Source of the DNA: Algimonas arctica | GTDB taxonomy: Bacteria; Pseudomonadota; Alphaproteobacteria; Caulobacterales; Maricaulaceae | Reading direction: 5' to 3' | Length of the DNA: 64,000 nt | Assembly (NCBI RefSeq): GCF_014652695.1 | Contig: NZ_BMZH01000004.1 | Span: 62,001-126,000, forward strand | Shown here: positions 9,901 to 19,195 of the stretch, in pieces | How positions within the stretch are numbered: position 1 is the first letter of the stretch | Layout: each line of letters begins with the position of its first letter | Program-made: the position numbers and the translations under genes | The notes under the pieces: model-generated | The model's input: only the letters and a program-made list of their open reading frames with translations | Databases searched by the model: none | What the model was told of the DNA's origin: nothing

Positions 9901-10404
9901 GCAAAGTGTCGTCAGCCAGCGTTCGGCTTCTTCGGGACGACCGTCATTGATGAGACGGTCTAGCGCGCCATCCAATCCGCCCGTCAGCGCGATTACGCCG
10001 TCCGTACGGCCCTTCAACGCGCTCAGTTTGACATGAGGTTCATCGACAGCATCGACATCCAGAAACGCGGCTGACGATAAGGCCATCAGGTTATTATAAC
10101 CTGTCTCATCCTGCGCGAGCAGAACGATTGTTCCATCAAGCTCCGTGCGGAGTTGTCCGGGTTGACGTTCCCCCTCTAAGTCTAAAAACAAGGTCAGCCC
10201 AATTATAGGCTGAATGCCCGCCCCTGTCATCGCCTCGGAAAACTCCAAAGCGCCGCAAAGATTATTCGTGTCAGTGATCGCAATCGCCGGTTGGCGATAG
10301 GTCGTCAACCGTGAGGCCGTCTCCTTCATTTTCAGCGCCCCTTCCAACATGGAATAAGGAGACCGCATACGAAGATGAACGAAGTCACGAACCATGGGCA
10401 ACAT
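6940..10404 (-). CDS. dnaE: DNA polymerase III alpha subunit (replicative, DnaE1 type)
   Basis: Catalytic subunit of the replicative polymerase. About 1154 residues. It opens with the PHP domain ([21 protein letters not shown]), carries the polymerase palm with [22 protein letters not shown] and the catalytic acidic motif [12 protein letters not shown] near residue 400, the Y/[24 protein letters not shown] fingers segment, and a C-terminal OB-fold region ([28 protein letters not shown]). ATG at 10404 overlaps the stop of the upstream 31-codon gene (TAATG), with GGAGG just before it; an in-frame TTG one codon later would be better spaced, and the ATG at 10395 is also possible. It is a full-length DnaE1, not an ImuB-linked DnaE2. 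The LexA site upstream suggests SOS control. Confidence 0.96.
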   Translation of the reverse strand: [1154 protein letters not shown]

Positions 10405-10499
10405 TATCCTCCAATTACCATCATCCAAACCGACATGACGGTGACGAATGCTGCCAGAACGATAGCCGCTCCAAGGTCTTGTGCGAACTGCTTCATCAT
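10404..10499 (-). CDS. 31-residue single-pass membrane peptide, SidA-like, upstream of dnaE
   Basis: Small gene of 31 codons plus TAA. The peptide starts MMKQFAQDLG and continues with one hydrophobic helix (about residues 10-29, containing AAIVLAAFVTVMSVW), ending MMVIGG. Evidence that it is translated: AAGGGG six bases before the ATG at 10499, and the stop overlaps the dnaE start as TAATG. A GTTC-N7-GTTC LexA box lies 41 bases upstream. Known: Caulobacter SidA is an SOS-induced inner-membrane peptide of about 29 residues that blocks division through FtsW/FtsN, and as I recall its gene also lies just before dnaE. Function here is inferred from size, topology, regulation and position, not from sequence identity. 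The first ATG (10499) has better spacing than the second (10496). Confidence 0.72.
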   Translation of the reverse strand: MMKQFAQDLGAAIVLAAFVTVMSVWMMVIGG

Positions 10500-10539
10500 G
10501 GTTATCCCCTTTTCTCTTACTCTGTTGCCATTTTGTTCT

Positions 10540-10563
10540 GTTCTATGTTTGTTCTCATGTCAA
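10540..10563 (-). promoter_or_regulatory. LexA (SOS) box in the promoter of the small membrane peptide-dnaE unit
   Basis: Plus-strand GTTCTATGTTTGTTC at 10540-10554 is an exact GTTC-N7-GTTC, the alphaproteobacterial LexA operator. On the minus strand a TTGACA (-35, 10563-10558) lies three bases upstream of it, so bound LexA would cover the spacer and -10 region. No strong -10 is visible at 16-18 bases. An additional overlapping GTTC sits at 10535-10538. Confidence 0.75.
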
Positions 10564-10652
10564 CAGATTAGGAATTCTTTCCCTGATTCGACGCGCGTCG
10601 TGTGGATAATTACCCGCTTGCCTTATGATACGGCGGCCCGCACGGAGAATAG

Positions 10653-11960
10653 ATGAGCGCCAACTTCCGCCCGCGTACGGCCACCGCCGTCATCATAGCC
10701 AATATGATCGGAACCGGCGTATTTACGTCGCTCGGTTTTCAACTCCTCGACATTAGCTCCCCTTTTGCCATTTTGATGCTTTGGATAATTGGCGGTGTGG
10801 CTGCGCTATGTGGTGCGCTGAGCTATGCCGAGCTTGGAACCCGCCTGCCCCGATCTGGCGGTGAGTATAATTTTCTTGGTGAGATATACCATCCCGCCGC
10901 AGGTTTCGTGTCAGGCTGGGTTTCCGCGACCATTGGCTTTGCGGCGCCAATTGCAGCCGTCGCGATTGCGTTTTCGAAATATATGGCGGCCGTCCTCCCC
11001 TGGGATATGACACCGGGGATGCAAACTGCGATGGCAATCGCGCTCGTTCTGACAATGGGCAATCTGCACGGACGCTCGCGCCGCATGTCAGGCGCCTCAC
11101 AGACCGCTTTGACGGCCATCAAGGTTGCCCTGATAATCGGCTTCATCGCCGCGGGTTTATTCCTTGTGCGCGATCCACAGCCGATCTCGTTTCTGCCAAA
11201 ACCCGGAGACGGAGCGAACCTGCTCTCTCCGGCTTTCGCCGTGTCTCTCATCTATGTTTCTTATGCCTACACGGGCTGGAACGCTGCGACCTATATTTCG
11301 GGAGAATTAGCTGAGCCGCAAAAGTCACTCCCCGGCATCTTGGTCAAAGGCACCCTCCTAGTCGCTGTCCTTTATATTTTACTTCACGTCGTCTTTCTTC
11401 GCGCCGCGCCGATGGAGGCTCTGCGCGGCGAGGTCGAAATCGGCTATATTGCAGCGCGGGGCATATTTGGCGATGGCGGCGGGCGGATCGCAGGCGGTAT
11501 GCTCGCCTTACTTCTGATTAGCACCGTCTCGGCCATGACTCTGGCTGGCCCGCGGGCGCTACAGGCCATTGGAGAAGACTTCCATCCGCTCCGATGGTTA
11601 GCTCGCACCAATGCAGATGGGGTTCCGCGTAATGCGGTCTGGCTGCAAAGCGGGATCGCGACATTTTTTGTCCTCACCCAGACCTTTGAGACGATTATCA
11701 TCTTCGCCGGAAGCCTCTTGGCCTTCAACAGCTTGCTCGCAGTTTTGGGACTGTTCATCCTACGACGCAAACAGCCAAAGGCAGAAGTCCCGTTCAAAGT
11801 TCCCGCCTACCCTCTTGTTCCACTTGTCTATTTAGCGATTACGGCGTTCACACTGATCTATGTCGTCACAACCTCACCCAAAACCGCCGTCGGGGCACTC
11901 GTTTTGATTGGTGTCGGTCTCGTTTTTTACGCGATTAGTAGGAAACAGGCGCCGGAATAA
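10653..11960 (+). CDS. APC-family amino acid permease
   Basis: Inner-membrane amino acid/polyamine/organocation transporter. 435 residues with about 12 hydrophobic segments. TM1 carries the family substrate-binding motif (ANMIGTGVFTSLG, residues 16-28), and SYAELGTRLPRSGGEYNFL follows TM2. Substrate cannot be told from sequence. GGAG precedes the ATG by six bases. Encoded against the surrounding genes, and its last 26 bases overlap the end of lolD tail-to-tail. It separates lolD from dnaE, which are adjacent in many relatives, so it may be a later insertion. Confidence 0.88.
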   Translation: MSANFRPRTATAVIIANMIGTGVFTSLGFQLLDISSPFAILMLWIIGGVAALCGALSYAELGTRLPRSGGEYNFLGEIYHPAAGFVSGWVSATIGFAAPIAAVAIAFSKYMAAVLPWDMTPGMQTAMAIALVLTMGNLHGRSRRMSGASQTALTAIKVALIIGFIAAGLFLVRDPQPISFLPKPGDGANLLSPAFAVSLIYVSYAYTGWNAATYISGELAEPQKSLPGILVKGTLLVAVLYILLHVVFLRAAPMEALRGEVEIGYIAARGIFGDGGGRIAGGMLALLLISTVSAMTLAGPRALQAIGEDFHPLRWLARTNADGVPRNAVWLQSGIATFFVLTQTFETIIIFAGSLLAFNSLLAVLGLFILRRKQPKAEVPFKVPAYPLVPLVYLAITAFTLIYVVTTSPKTAVGALVLIGVGLVFYAISRKQAPE

Positions 11961-12636
11961 ACGGAACAACCATGCCTTCACGCACAGTCAGCAAACGGTC
12001 CATATAGCTCGCGAGTTGCATGTTGTGCGTAGCGACAAGGGCCGCGACGCCTTCCTGACGGGTGAGCTGGTACAGCTGATCAAAGACAACAGCACTTGTT
12101 GCCGGATCAAGGTTGCCCGTCGGTTCATCAGACAGCAAAACTTGCGGCCGATTGGCCAATGCACGCGCGATAGCGACCCGTTGTTGTTCCCCGCCAGACA
12201 TTTGGCTGGGACGATGGGTCAGTCGTTCACCCAGGCCCATCGCCACTAATAAACGCCGACTTTCAGCCCGCGCAATGCGTGATGTCTTGCCGGCAATCAT
12301 TTGTGGGATCATCACATTTTCTTCAGCCGTGAATTCTTTTTGCAAGTGGTGGAACTGATAGACCATCCCGATCCGTTCGCGCCGGATAGCCGTGCGTTCA
12401 TCATCCGGCAGTTTCAAACATTCACGACCATTGATAAAAACTTCACCCGCATTGGGCTTTTCAAGCAACCCCGCCGCATGCAGCAGGGTTGATTTACCCG
12501 ATCCAGACGGTCCAATCAGGCCCACCATTTCACCGGGAAAAATATCGATGTCAGCCCCGGCAAGAACCTTTAACAAGCCCCCACCGGATTTGTAGGATCG
12601 ATGCAAATTGCGAACGGAAAGAACGGGCCTAGTCAT
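11935..12636 (-). CDS. lolD: Lipoprotein-releasing ABC transporter, ATP-binding protein
   Basis: ATPase of the Lol system, which extracts outer-membrane-destined lipoproteins from the inner membrane and passes them to LolA. 233 residues. Walker [10 protein letters not shown] (about 41-49), Q-loop region [26 protein letters not shown] (long and typical for LolD), signature [15 protein letters not shown], Walker [14 protein letters not shown]-loop VATHN. The start overlaps the end of the permease subunit gene by 8 bases, so the two are co-translated. Ends by overlapping the plus-strand permease. Confidence 0.94.
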   Translation of the reverse strand: MTRPVLSVRNLHRSYKSGGGLLKVLAGADIDIFPGEMVGLIGPSGSGKSTLLHAAGLLEKPNAGEVFINGRECLKLPDDERTAIRRERIGMVYQFHHLQKEFTAEENVMIPQMIAGKTSRIARAESRRLLVAMGLGERLTHRPSQMSGGEQQRVAIARALANRPQVLLSDEPTGNLDPATSAVVFDQLYQLTRQEGVAALVATHNMQLASYMDRLLTVREGMVVPFIPAPVSY

Positions 12637-13918
12637 AGCGGAGAGCCTCGACCGGATCGATTTTAGAGGCCTGCCAAGCGGGCCAAAACACAGCCATCGC
12701 GGAAATCATAAAGCCCCACAGCGCGACAGACGCGACCTCGGACCAAACAATCTTGACGGGAATGCGGTCCGTCAGTTGGTAAACGTCCTGAGGGAACAGT
12801 TGCACGCCCATAATACCTTCGATGAAAAGCTGAATCGAATATAAATTCAAACAGAACAATACGCCGACAATCAAGCCGACTAGCGTTCCAAGAATGCCCA
12901 CGGTGGCGCCGCTCATCAGGAATATCCGTAAAATGCCTGCGCGTGTCATGCCGATGGTGCGCAAGATCGCAATATCGCGCGACTTGTTCTTCACCAACAT
13001 AATCATTGACGCCAACACGGGGAACGCGGCGATGATTACAACAATCATAAAGATCAGACGCATCGCCACTTGTTCAACGCGCAGCGCGCTCGCCGTAGAT
13101 TGATTGCGGTCTTTCCAGGTCATTTGCCGGATCGGCTGCCCTGCTTGTTCGAAGATTTGTGGGCGCAACTCATCAATTTCGTCAGGGTCTTCGAGTCTGA
13201 GTTGAATATCCCCCTTCACCTTGCCACCCTCGAAAAGGAGCGTCGCCTCATCCAAATCCATGTAAATATAAGTTTGGTTGGTCACGAAAAGACCAACGTC
13301 AAAAATTGCGCCAATCGTATAGGTTTTACGAACAGGAACCGCGCCGGAAATTGTTTGGCGTGTACGCGGTGAATAGACGAGCAAGCGATCCCCAACTTGA
13401 AGACTAAGCCCCGCTGCCATCGCTGAACCAATCGCAATCGCATGATCGGACCCCTCTCCTTCACCCAGAGAGCGAAGATCGCCTTGAATGACGCCGTCCG
13501 CGATTAACTCAAACGCCATCAGATCATCTTTGGCTATCCCGATGACTTGCGCCAGCGCGAATTGGCCATTGGCTTGAACACCCGTGAAATGTTGCGTGAA
13601 CTGGAATGCATTTTCAACGCCCGGAATAGCCTGCATCCGTTGCTCTAGCGCTTCGATCTCCGCGACAGTGATGTCCGGCTGTACAGACTGCACATAAATA
13701 TGGCCTTCACTGCCAATGGTCAGGCGGATCATGTCAGCGCGAAAGCCGTTCATGATCGACATGATAGTGATCATCGCCGCAATGGCGAGCATGATGCAGG
13801 TGAAGCTGATGACAGCAATAAAGCCGACGCCGCCATGCGTTTTCTTCGCGCGCAAATAGCGCATCGAAATCTTACGCTCGACCGACCCGAATGGGGCGTT
13901 CTGAGTAACCTCAGCCAT
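12629..13918 (-). CDS. lolC: Lipoprotein-releasing ABC transporter permease (LolC/LolE family)
   Basis: Inner-membrane subunit of the Lol exporter. 429 residues: an N-terminal helix after KISMRYLRAKKTHGGVGFIAVISF (about 20-55), a large periplasmic domain, and three C-terminal helices of the FtsX fold with the hallmark KSRDIAILRTIGMTRAGILRIFLMSG. Only one permease gene is present, as in alphaproteobacteria where a single LolC/E (LolF) forms the dimer. Between proS and lolD. Confidence 0.92.
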   Translation of the reverse strand: MAEVTQNAPFGSVERKISMRYLRAKKTHGGVGFIAVISFTCIMLAIAAMITIMSIMNGFRADMIRLTIGSEGHIYVQSVQPDITVAEIEALEQRMQAIPGVENAFQFTQHFTGVQANGQFALAQVIGIAKDDLMAFELIADGVIQGDLRSLGEGEGSDHAIAIGSAMAAGLSLQVGDRLLVYSPRTRQTISGAVPVRKTYTIGAIFDVGLFVTNQTYIYMDLDEATLLFEGGKVKGDIQLRLEDPDEIDELRPQIFEQAGQPIRQMTWKDRNQSTASALRVEQVAMRLIFMIVVIIAAFPVLASMIMLVKNKSRDIAILRTIGMTRAGILRIFLMSGATVGILGTLVGLIVGVLFCLNLYSIQLFIEGIMGVQLFPQDVYQLTDRIPVKIVWSEVASVALWGFMISAMAVFWPAWQASKIDPVEALRYD

Positions 13919-13921
13919 CGT

Positions 13922-15235
13922 CTAGCCTGTTAGCTTCGCCACAGCCGCTTCAGGAGAGAGGTTTTCTCGCTCACCCGTGCGCCGATGTTTCAGCTCGACG
14001 ATTCCGTCTTTCAACCCTCGTGGCCCGATCACAATCTGCCAAGGCAGACCAATCAGGTCCATTCGCGAGAATTTGACCCCACCACGATCTGACGTATCAT
14101 CATAAAGTGGATCCAGTCCCGCTGCGATCAGTGCTTGATAAAGCTCGTCCGCAACGCGGTCGCAATCCTCATCACCAGATTTCAAATTGATAATGCCGAC
14201 ATCGAATGGCGATACGTCTTCCGGCCAAATGATCCCGTTTTCATCATGACTGGCTTCGATAATTCCGCCAACAAGACGCGAGACACCAATGCCGTAACTA
14301 CCCATTTCGACCGCAGTCGGTTTACCGTCCGGGCCTTGTACTTTCGCATTGAACGGCTCGGAGTATTTCGTGCCAAAGTAGAAGATGTGTCCAATCTCGA
14401 TTCCTCGGGCAGAAACCCTTTGATCTTCAGGCAAATCTTCAAAATTCCATCCTTCGTGTTCTTCATCAGCTCTCGCATATAGTCGCGTTCTAGCTTCAAC
14501 AATCTCAGACAAATCACTGTCGAAGTCTACATCTCCAATAGGATCCAATTCTAAAATTCGTTTGTCGCAAAATATTTCACTCTCACCTGTTTCCGCGAGA
14601 ATATGAAACTCATGAGAAAGATCGCCCCCAATGGGTCCCGTCGCCGCTTTAACGGGGACAGCTTTCAAACCTAACCTCTGAAACGTTTTGAGATAGGCAA
14701 CAAACATTTTGTGATAGCTCTTGCGCGCGTCTTCGGGCGTGAGATCAAAGCTGTAGCAATCCTTCATCAGGAATTCGCGTCCGCGCATCACGCCAAAACG
14801 GGGGCGCCGCTCATCACGAAACTTCCACTGCACGTGATACAGCATTTTCGGTAAATCTTTGTAGGATCGGACATCAGACGAAAACACATCAGTCAGCATT
14901 TCTTCGTTCGTTGGCCCAAACAGCATTTCGCGATCATTACGATCCGTAATCCGCAGCATTTCCGGACCATAGGCATCATAACGGCCCGACTGTTTCCAAA
15001 GGTCCGCTGATTGAATGGTCGGCATCAGCATTTCGACTGCGCCTGCTCGGTTCTGCTCTTCGCGAACGATCTGCTCGATCTTTTTGAGAACTTTGAACCC
15101 AAGCGGCAGCCAAGTGTAAATGCCGGCACTATTTTGCCGAACCATCCCCGCACGCAACATCAGCTTGTGGCTGGCAATCGTCGCATCCGACGGGGTCTCT
15201 TTAAGAAGAGGAAGGAAATAGCGTGAGAGTCGCAT
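13922..15235 (-). CDS. proS: Prolyl-tRNA synthetase, short alphaproteobacterial form
   Basis: Class II aminoacyl-tRNA synthetase charging tRNA-Pro. 437 residues versus about 570 in E. coli: the editing (INS) domain between motifs 2 and 3 is missing, which is the known alphaproteobacterial type. Motif 1 [24 protein letters not shown]-like region at 27-50, motif 2 [26 protein letters not shown], motif 3 [17 protein letters not shown], then the anticodon-binding domain ([15 protein letters not shown]). Four bases upstream of lolC. Confidence 0.96.
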   Translation of the reverse strand: MRLSRYFLPLLKETPSDATIASHKLMLRAGMVRQNSAGIYTWLPLGFKVLKKIEQIVREEQNRAGAVEMLMPTIQSADLWKQSGRYDAYGPEMLRITDRNDREMLFGPTNEEMLTDVFSSDVRSYKDLPKMLYHVQWKFRDERRPRFGVMRGREFLMKDCYSFDLTPEDARKSYHKMFVAYLKTFQRLGLKAVPVKAATGPIGGDLSHEFHILAETGESEIFCDKRILELDPIGDVDFDSDLSEIVEARTRLYARADEEHEGWNFEDLPEDQRVSARGIEIGHIFYFGTKYSEPFNAKVQGPDGKPTAVEMGSYGIGVSRLVGGIIEASHDENGIIWPEDVSPFDVGIINLKSGDEDCDRVADELYQALIAAGLDPLYDDTSDRGGVKFSRMDLIGLPWQIVIGPRGLKDGIVELKHRRTGERENLSPEAAVAKLTG

Positions 15236-15305
15236 TGTGCGCGCTTAGCTGTGCACTCGCCAACGAGCAAGCGAGCGCTTGCAGGAAATCTTCGGGGAAC
15301 GCGCG

Positions 15306-15581
15306 TTATGTGTCTCGATTCAGCCCAAATATGACGCCCATCCGTTCCCATGTCAGCCATCCCGTCGACAGGACCCAATGGAGCAGTAAGAAGAAAATTA
15401 TCGCAAGTCCGGTTGCCCAAAGTGCCTTACGAATCATACGGGGTCGAATTGGCGCCCCCGGTTCCGTTCCGGGTTCAACCGAGCCGTCCTCGGCCTGCCC
15501 CCGAATTCCCAAGGGAAGGACAATAAAAAGCGAGAGCCACCAAAGGATGAGGAAAGATGCGAGTCCCGTAAACCAGTTCAT
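15306..15581 (-). CDS. DUF1467 family small membrane protein
   Basis: 91 residues with two hydrophobic helices (about 5-25 and 53-72) and a short loop containing PLGIRGQAEDG and PGTEPGAP, the conserved features of DUF1467, a family of unknown function confined mainly to alphaproteobacteria and usually found between mce and proS, as here. Nothing in the sequence points to an enzyme. Confidence 0.85.
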   Translation of the reverse strand: MNWFTGLASFLILWWLSLFIVLPLGIRGQAEDGSVEPGTEPGAPIRPRMIRKALWATGLAIIFFLLLHWVLSTGWLTWERMGVIFGLNRDT

Positions 15582-15590
15582 GAGAGTCGC

Positions 15591-16007
15591 CTAATGCTCA
15601 ACGTCAGGGGCTTCCATGAGTTCAATCAGCACACCCCCGCTGTCACCAGGGTGAAGGAAGACAACGAGCGTGCCATGCGCGCCGATACGGGGCTCGTTCA
15701 GAACGCGCATGCCGCGCGCTTCCATTGTGGTCTTCGCGATATGAATATCATCAACTTCGAAACAAACGTGATGTTGTCCGCCTTTGGGGTTTCGCTCCAG
15801 AAATTTCAGGATTGGGGAGTTTTCACCATAAGGCTCAATCAGTTCAACTTGTCCGCTTGGCAGCGTAACAAACGCGTAAGTCACGCCCTGCGGGGGCAAA
15901 TCCTGAGGCTCAGTAATATCGGTCGCGCCGAGCACATCCCGATAGAACGCGATCGCCTTACGAATATCCGGAACGGCAACGCCGACATGGTTGAGCGGAC
16001 CAATCAT
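15591..16007 (-). CDS. mce: Methylmalonyl-CoA epimerase
   Basis: Interconverts (2R)- and (2S)-methylmalonyl-CoA in propionyl-CoA metabolism. 138 residues with the VOC metalloenzyme fold: IGPLNHVGVAVPDI (metal-binding His7), GGQHHVCFEVDDI, and C-terminal LHPGDSGGVLIELME with the metal/catalytic Glu. Sits between DUF1467 and rnj with almost no gap, the common alphaproteobacterial position although the mutase genes are elsewhere. Confidence 0.92.
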   Translation of the reverse strand: MIGPLNHVGVAVPDIRKAIAFYRDVLGATDITEPQDLPPQGVTYAFVTLPSGQVELIEPYGENSPILKFLERNPKGGQHHVCFEVDDIHIAKTTMEARGMRVLNEPRIGAHGTLVVFLHPGDSGGVLIELMEAPDVEH

Positions 16008-17699
16008 TTAAGCGGCCCCTTTGACCATATGCGCGTGGATTTCGACGATAGAACGTTTGTCAGTCAAATTGCGCACGACGCGTTTGACACGACCGCGAAG
16101 CTTTTCTTCTATTGCGTCCAGATCTTTGCGCGCGCGCGGAGCCAGTTCATTAAAGGCGCGCTCCGCCATTTCCGCGACAGCATCGAGCAATTCATCCATC
16201 ACCGCACCATTTTCGCCCTCTGGAAATCCACTGATCCTGGGTTCTGGTCCGCTAATTAATCGGCCTTTTTCATTGACCACGACGCTGACGGCGACATGGC
16301 CAGCATAGGCCATTTTGCGACGGAGCCGCATGCCGTCATCCATTGACGACACAATCTTCCCGCCATCTTCGTAAAGACGACCCGTCGGAACAATATCGAT
16401 GATTTTAGGGCCATTGGGCGCGAGTCGAATCATTTCACCATTCCGGCCCGGGATCGAAATTTTCGCACCAACTGTTTTTGCAAACCGGGCATGTTCCAAC
16501 AAGTGGCGACGTTCGCCATGCACCGGAATCGCGACGTTAGGTTTGACCCATTCATACATCGTTTTGAGTTCACCCCGATTTGGGTGGCCGGACACGTGGA
16601 TCGGGCGATCCTTTTCTGTGATGATTTTTACCCCATCATCCGCCAAAGCATTCTGCAAAGCAAAGATGCCCAACTCATTGCCGGGAATGATTTTCGAGCT
16701 GAAGATCACAACATCGCCAGATTTAAATTTAACCGTTCGGTGCGACCCGTCTGCGATCCGAGACAGGGCCGCGCGCGGTTCGCCTTGGCTTCCGGTGCAA
16801 AGATAAAGAACATGCCCTGCGGGCATGGCGGACGCTTCGTCCTCAGACAAAAGATGCCCCACGTCGGTGAGCATCCCGACAGCCTTCGCCGCCGCCGTCA
16901 TGCGTTTCATCGACCGTCCAATCAAACAGACTGAGCGTTTATTCGCCTTCGCGGCATACATAATCGATTGCAGGCGCGCGACATTGGACGCGAAGGTGGC
17001 GACCGCCATGCCCCGGTCCTTATGCTCCCCGATCAGCTTCGTTAGCTCTATGCGGACGCCATCTTCTGATCCACTGAAGCCCGGCGAGAAGACATTGGTA
17101 CTGTCGCAAATCATCGCGAGGACCCCCTCATCCCCAATGGCTTTAAGCGCGTCTTCGTCAACGCCCTCACCAATTTGTGGGTTGGGATCAATCTTCCAAT
17201 CGCCTGTATGCAGAACCATGCCGAGATCTGTGCGGATCGCGAGTGCGTTCGGTTCAGGAATAGAGTGTGTCAGAGAAATCAGATCGAATTGGAACGGTCC
17301 GAGATCAAAACTGCCTTTGAGCGGAATTTCAATGAGTTCAACTTCATCCAGCAGCCCGGCTTCCGCCAAACGGTCCTTGACCAACCACATGGTGAAGGGC
17401 GTTGCATAGACTGGGCAACGCAAGCGCGGCCACAAACGGGCCAGCGCGCCCATATGGTCTTCGTGCGCATGGGTAAGCACAATCCCCAAAAGATTATGTT
17501 TGTGCTCTTCTATGAAAGCCGTGTCCGGCATGATAATATCGACACCCGGCGTTTCAGCATTGCCGAACGTCACGCCAATATCGACAATGACCCATTTACG
17601 ACTGGACGGCCTGCCATAGCCAAACAAGTTCAGGTTCATTCCGATTTCGCCGGATCCACCCAGCGGTAGGAATACGAATTCGTCTTGATTTTTAGCCAT
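16008..17699 (-). CDS. rnj: Ribonuclease J
   Basis: Metallo-beta-lactamase/beta-CASP RNase with endo- and 5'-exonuclease activity, used in RNA decay and rRNA maturation. 563 residues. The zinc motif HAHEDH at 77-82, [16 protein letters not shown] at the start, [14 protein letters not shown] and the beta-CASP segments [28 protein letters not shown] and [12 protein letters not shown] are all present. Overlaps coaX by 8 bases. Replaces part of the RNase E-centred decay role in alphaproteobacteria. Confidence 0.94.
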   Translation of the reverse strand: MAKNQDEFVFLPLGGSGEIGMNLNLFGYGRPSSRKWVIVDIGVTFGNAETPGVDIIMPDTAFIEEHKHNLLGIVLTHAHEDHMGALARLWPRLRCPVYATPFTMWLVKDRLAEAGLLDEVELIEIPLKGSFDLGPFQFDLISLTHSIPEPNALAIRTDLGMVLHTGDWKIDPNPQIGEGVDEDALKAIGDEGVLAMICDSTNVFSPGFSGSEDGVRIELTKLIGEHKDRGMAVATFASNVARLQSIMYAAKANKRSVCLIGRSMKRMTAAAKAVGMLTDVGHLLSEDEASAMPAGHVLYLCTGSQGEPRAALSRIADGSHRTVKFKSGDVVIFSSKIIPGNELGIFALQNALADDGVKIITEKDRPIHVSGHPNRGELKTMYEWVKPNVAIPVHGERRHLLEHARFAKTVGAKISIPGRNGEMIRLAPNGPKIIDIVPTGRLYEDGGKIVSSMDDGMRLRRKMAYAGHVAVSVVVNEKGRLISGPEPRISGFPEGENGAVMDELLDAVAEMAERAFNELAPRARKDLDAIEEKLRGRVKRVVRNLTDKRSIVEIHAHMVKGAA

Positions 17700-18468
17700 T
17701 CGGTCGGTTCAACTTCCAGATTTCCAGCAAACCCCGGATCGTTAGATTCGGATCAAAATGCTGGATTGTTTCGCTCGCGCCGTCAAACAGGCTGGCAACG
17801 CCACCTGTTCCAATGACGGTGAAGTCCCGCCCATCTTCTTCGCGAATACGCCTTACTAGCCCGTCAATCAGCCCGATATAACCCCAGAACACACCGGATT
17901 GCATGGCGGATACGGTGTCCTTACCAACGACACGGTCGGGCCGTCGGATCTCGATCCGCGGTAGTTGCGCCGCCGCTTCGTGCAGCGCTCGCATCGACAG
18001 GTTAATGCCCGGGCAAATTACCCCGCCTTCAAAATGGCGGTCGCCGGAAACAATATCAAATGTTGTCGCTGTACCGCTATCAACAATGATCAACGGTCCC
18101 TCATAAGACTGCACTGCGCCCAATACAGTGACAAGCCGATCCGCGCCAACGGACGACGGATTATCAACGCGAATTCCAATACCCAGTTCAACATTTGGTT
18201 CACCGACAACTAGCGGCTCAACTCCCAAATGCCTTCGAACCAAATTCCGTTGATTAAACAAGGATTGCGGCACCACGGTGGAAATTACGCAACCCTCAAT
18301 ATCCTTAAACGACAGGTTCGACATGGACATGAGTTGATAGAACCAGACCGCGAACTCATCTGCTGTGCGCGCGGCGTCAGTCGCAATGCGCCATTCCCCA
18401 ACCCAATTTTCGCCATCATGAATAGCGAACAGCGTGTTGGTGTTCCCGGTATCAATGACAAGCAACAT
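17692..18468 (-). CDS. coaX: Type III pantothenate kinase
   Basis: First step of coenzyme A synthesis, phosphorylating pantothenate; insensitive to CoA feedback and requiring a monovalent cation in the known family. About 258 residues. Starts [12 protein letters not shown] with the phosphate loop DTGNTN (6-11), then [12 protein letters not shown] and [14 protein letters not shown] and [28 protein letters not shown] at 18468 gives the canonical N-terminus; the 17 extra codons upstream overlap birA. Confidence 0.94.
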   Translation of the reverse strand: MLLVIDTGNTNTLFAIHDGENWVGEWRIATDAARTADEFAVWFYQLMSMSNLSFKDIEGCVISTVVPQSLFNQRNLVRRHLGVEPLVVGEPNVELGIGIRVDNPSSVGADRLVTVLGAVQSYEGPLIIVDSGTATTFDIVSGDRHFEGGVICPGINLSMRALHEAAAQLPRIEIRRPDRVVGKDTVSAMQSGVFWGYIGLIDGLVRRIREEDGRDFTVIGTGGVASLFDGASETIQHFDPNLTIRGLLEIWKLNRPNG

Positions 18469-18472
18469 AGAA

Positions 18473-19192
18473 TTATCCGAAAGCAACATCGCCCGCATGG
18501 ACGCGGGTCTCTGTGCCATTAGGCAAGATCAGACACAACGCACCATCCGGCGCAAGATCCGTGAATGTTCCCGTGAGGCCATTCACCGTCACTGTTTTTC
18601 CAAGATGATGCGCGTAAGCAAGCCAATCTTTACGGATCGGTTCAAACCCATCGTTTCGTAAGGTTCCGATCCGTTGCATCACGTGTTTGGACAAAAGGGC
18701 GAGAACAGCCTCGGCCCCCGTAAAGAGGGGTTCCGCATCTGCCAAATTTTCGGCTTTCATTTCTCGTAATAAATGCGTCGCCGGATAAGGCGTATTGTCG
18801 GGATGTGACACGAGATTAATACCAATCCCGATAAGAAGCGCTTTGGCTTCGCGCTCGATCAACAAGCCGCTAATTTTGGCCCCGCCAATCAGGGCATCAT
18901 TTGGCCATTTCAACGTGACGGGACGCTGCGGCATATAGGCCACCAGCGTATCCACGATAGCCAGTGACGCCGCAAAGCCGTGCAATGCGGATTGAGATGG
19001 GTCCGTTGAATTAGGCAGGAGCAATGTTGCCGACAGATTACCAGAGCAGCTAACCCATGTCCGGTCACGCCGCCCTCGCCCCTGTGTTTGCACATCGGCG
19101 CGCACCCAAACCGGACCGCGCTCACCCGATTTATAAAGCGACCGAGCTTCGTCCTGAGTCGAGCCGACGCTATCCAGATGGATAAACTGCAA
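18473..19192 (-). CDS. birA: Biotin--[acetyl-CoA-carboxylase] ligase
   Basis: Makes biotinyl-AMP and attaches biotin to the acetyl-CoA carboxylase carrier protein. 239 residues. [11 protein letters not shown] at the start, the biotinyl-AMP loop [12 protein letters not shown] (37-48), [20 protein letters not shown], and GIGINL, with a small C-terminal SH3-like domain ([22 protein letters not shown]). No N-terminal DNA-binding domain, so it is a ligase only, not a bio operon repressor. Between nuoN and coaX, a frequent alphaproteobacterial linkage. Confidence 0.93.
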   Translation of the reverse strand: MQFIHLDSVGSTQDEARSLYKSGERGPVWVRADVQTQGRGRRDRTWVSCSGNLSATLLLPNSTDPSQSALHGFAASLAIVDTLVAYMPQRPVTLKWPNDALIGGAKISGLLIEREAKALLIGIGINLVSHPDNTPYPATHLLREMKAENLADAEPLFTGAEAVLALLSKHVMQRIGTLRNDGFEPIRKDWLAYAHHLGKTVTVNGLTGTFTDLAPDGALCLILPNGTETRVHAGDVAFG

Positions 19193-19195
19193 GAG

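Noticed and set aside
10405-10428. Longer dnaE start (TTG at 10428)
   Set aside because: It would begin inside the small membrane peptide gene; the ATG at 10404 overlaps that gene's stop and follows GGAGG.
10589-10600. CGACGCGCGTCG palindrome before the APC permease
   Set aside because: A perfect 12-base palindrome, but in GC-rich DNA this can arise by chance and no regulator is linked to it.
16825-17409. A 194-codon plus-strand frame inside rnj
   Set aside because: Antisense shadow of ribonuclease J; Ser/Arg-rich composition as expected for such shadows.
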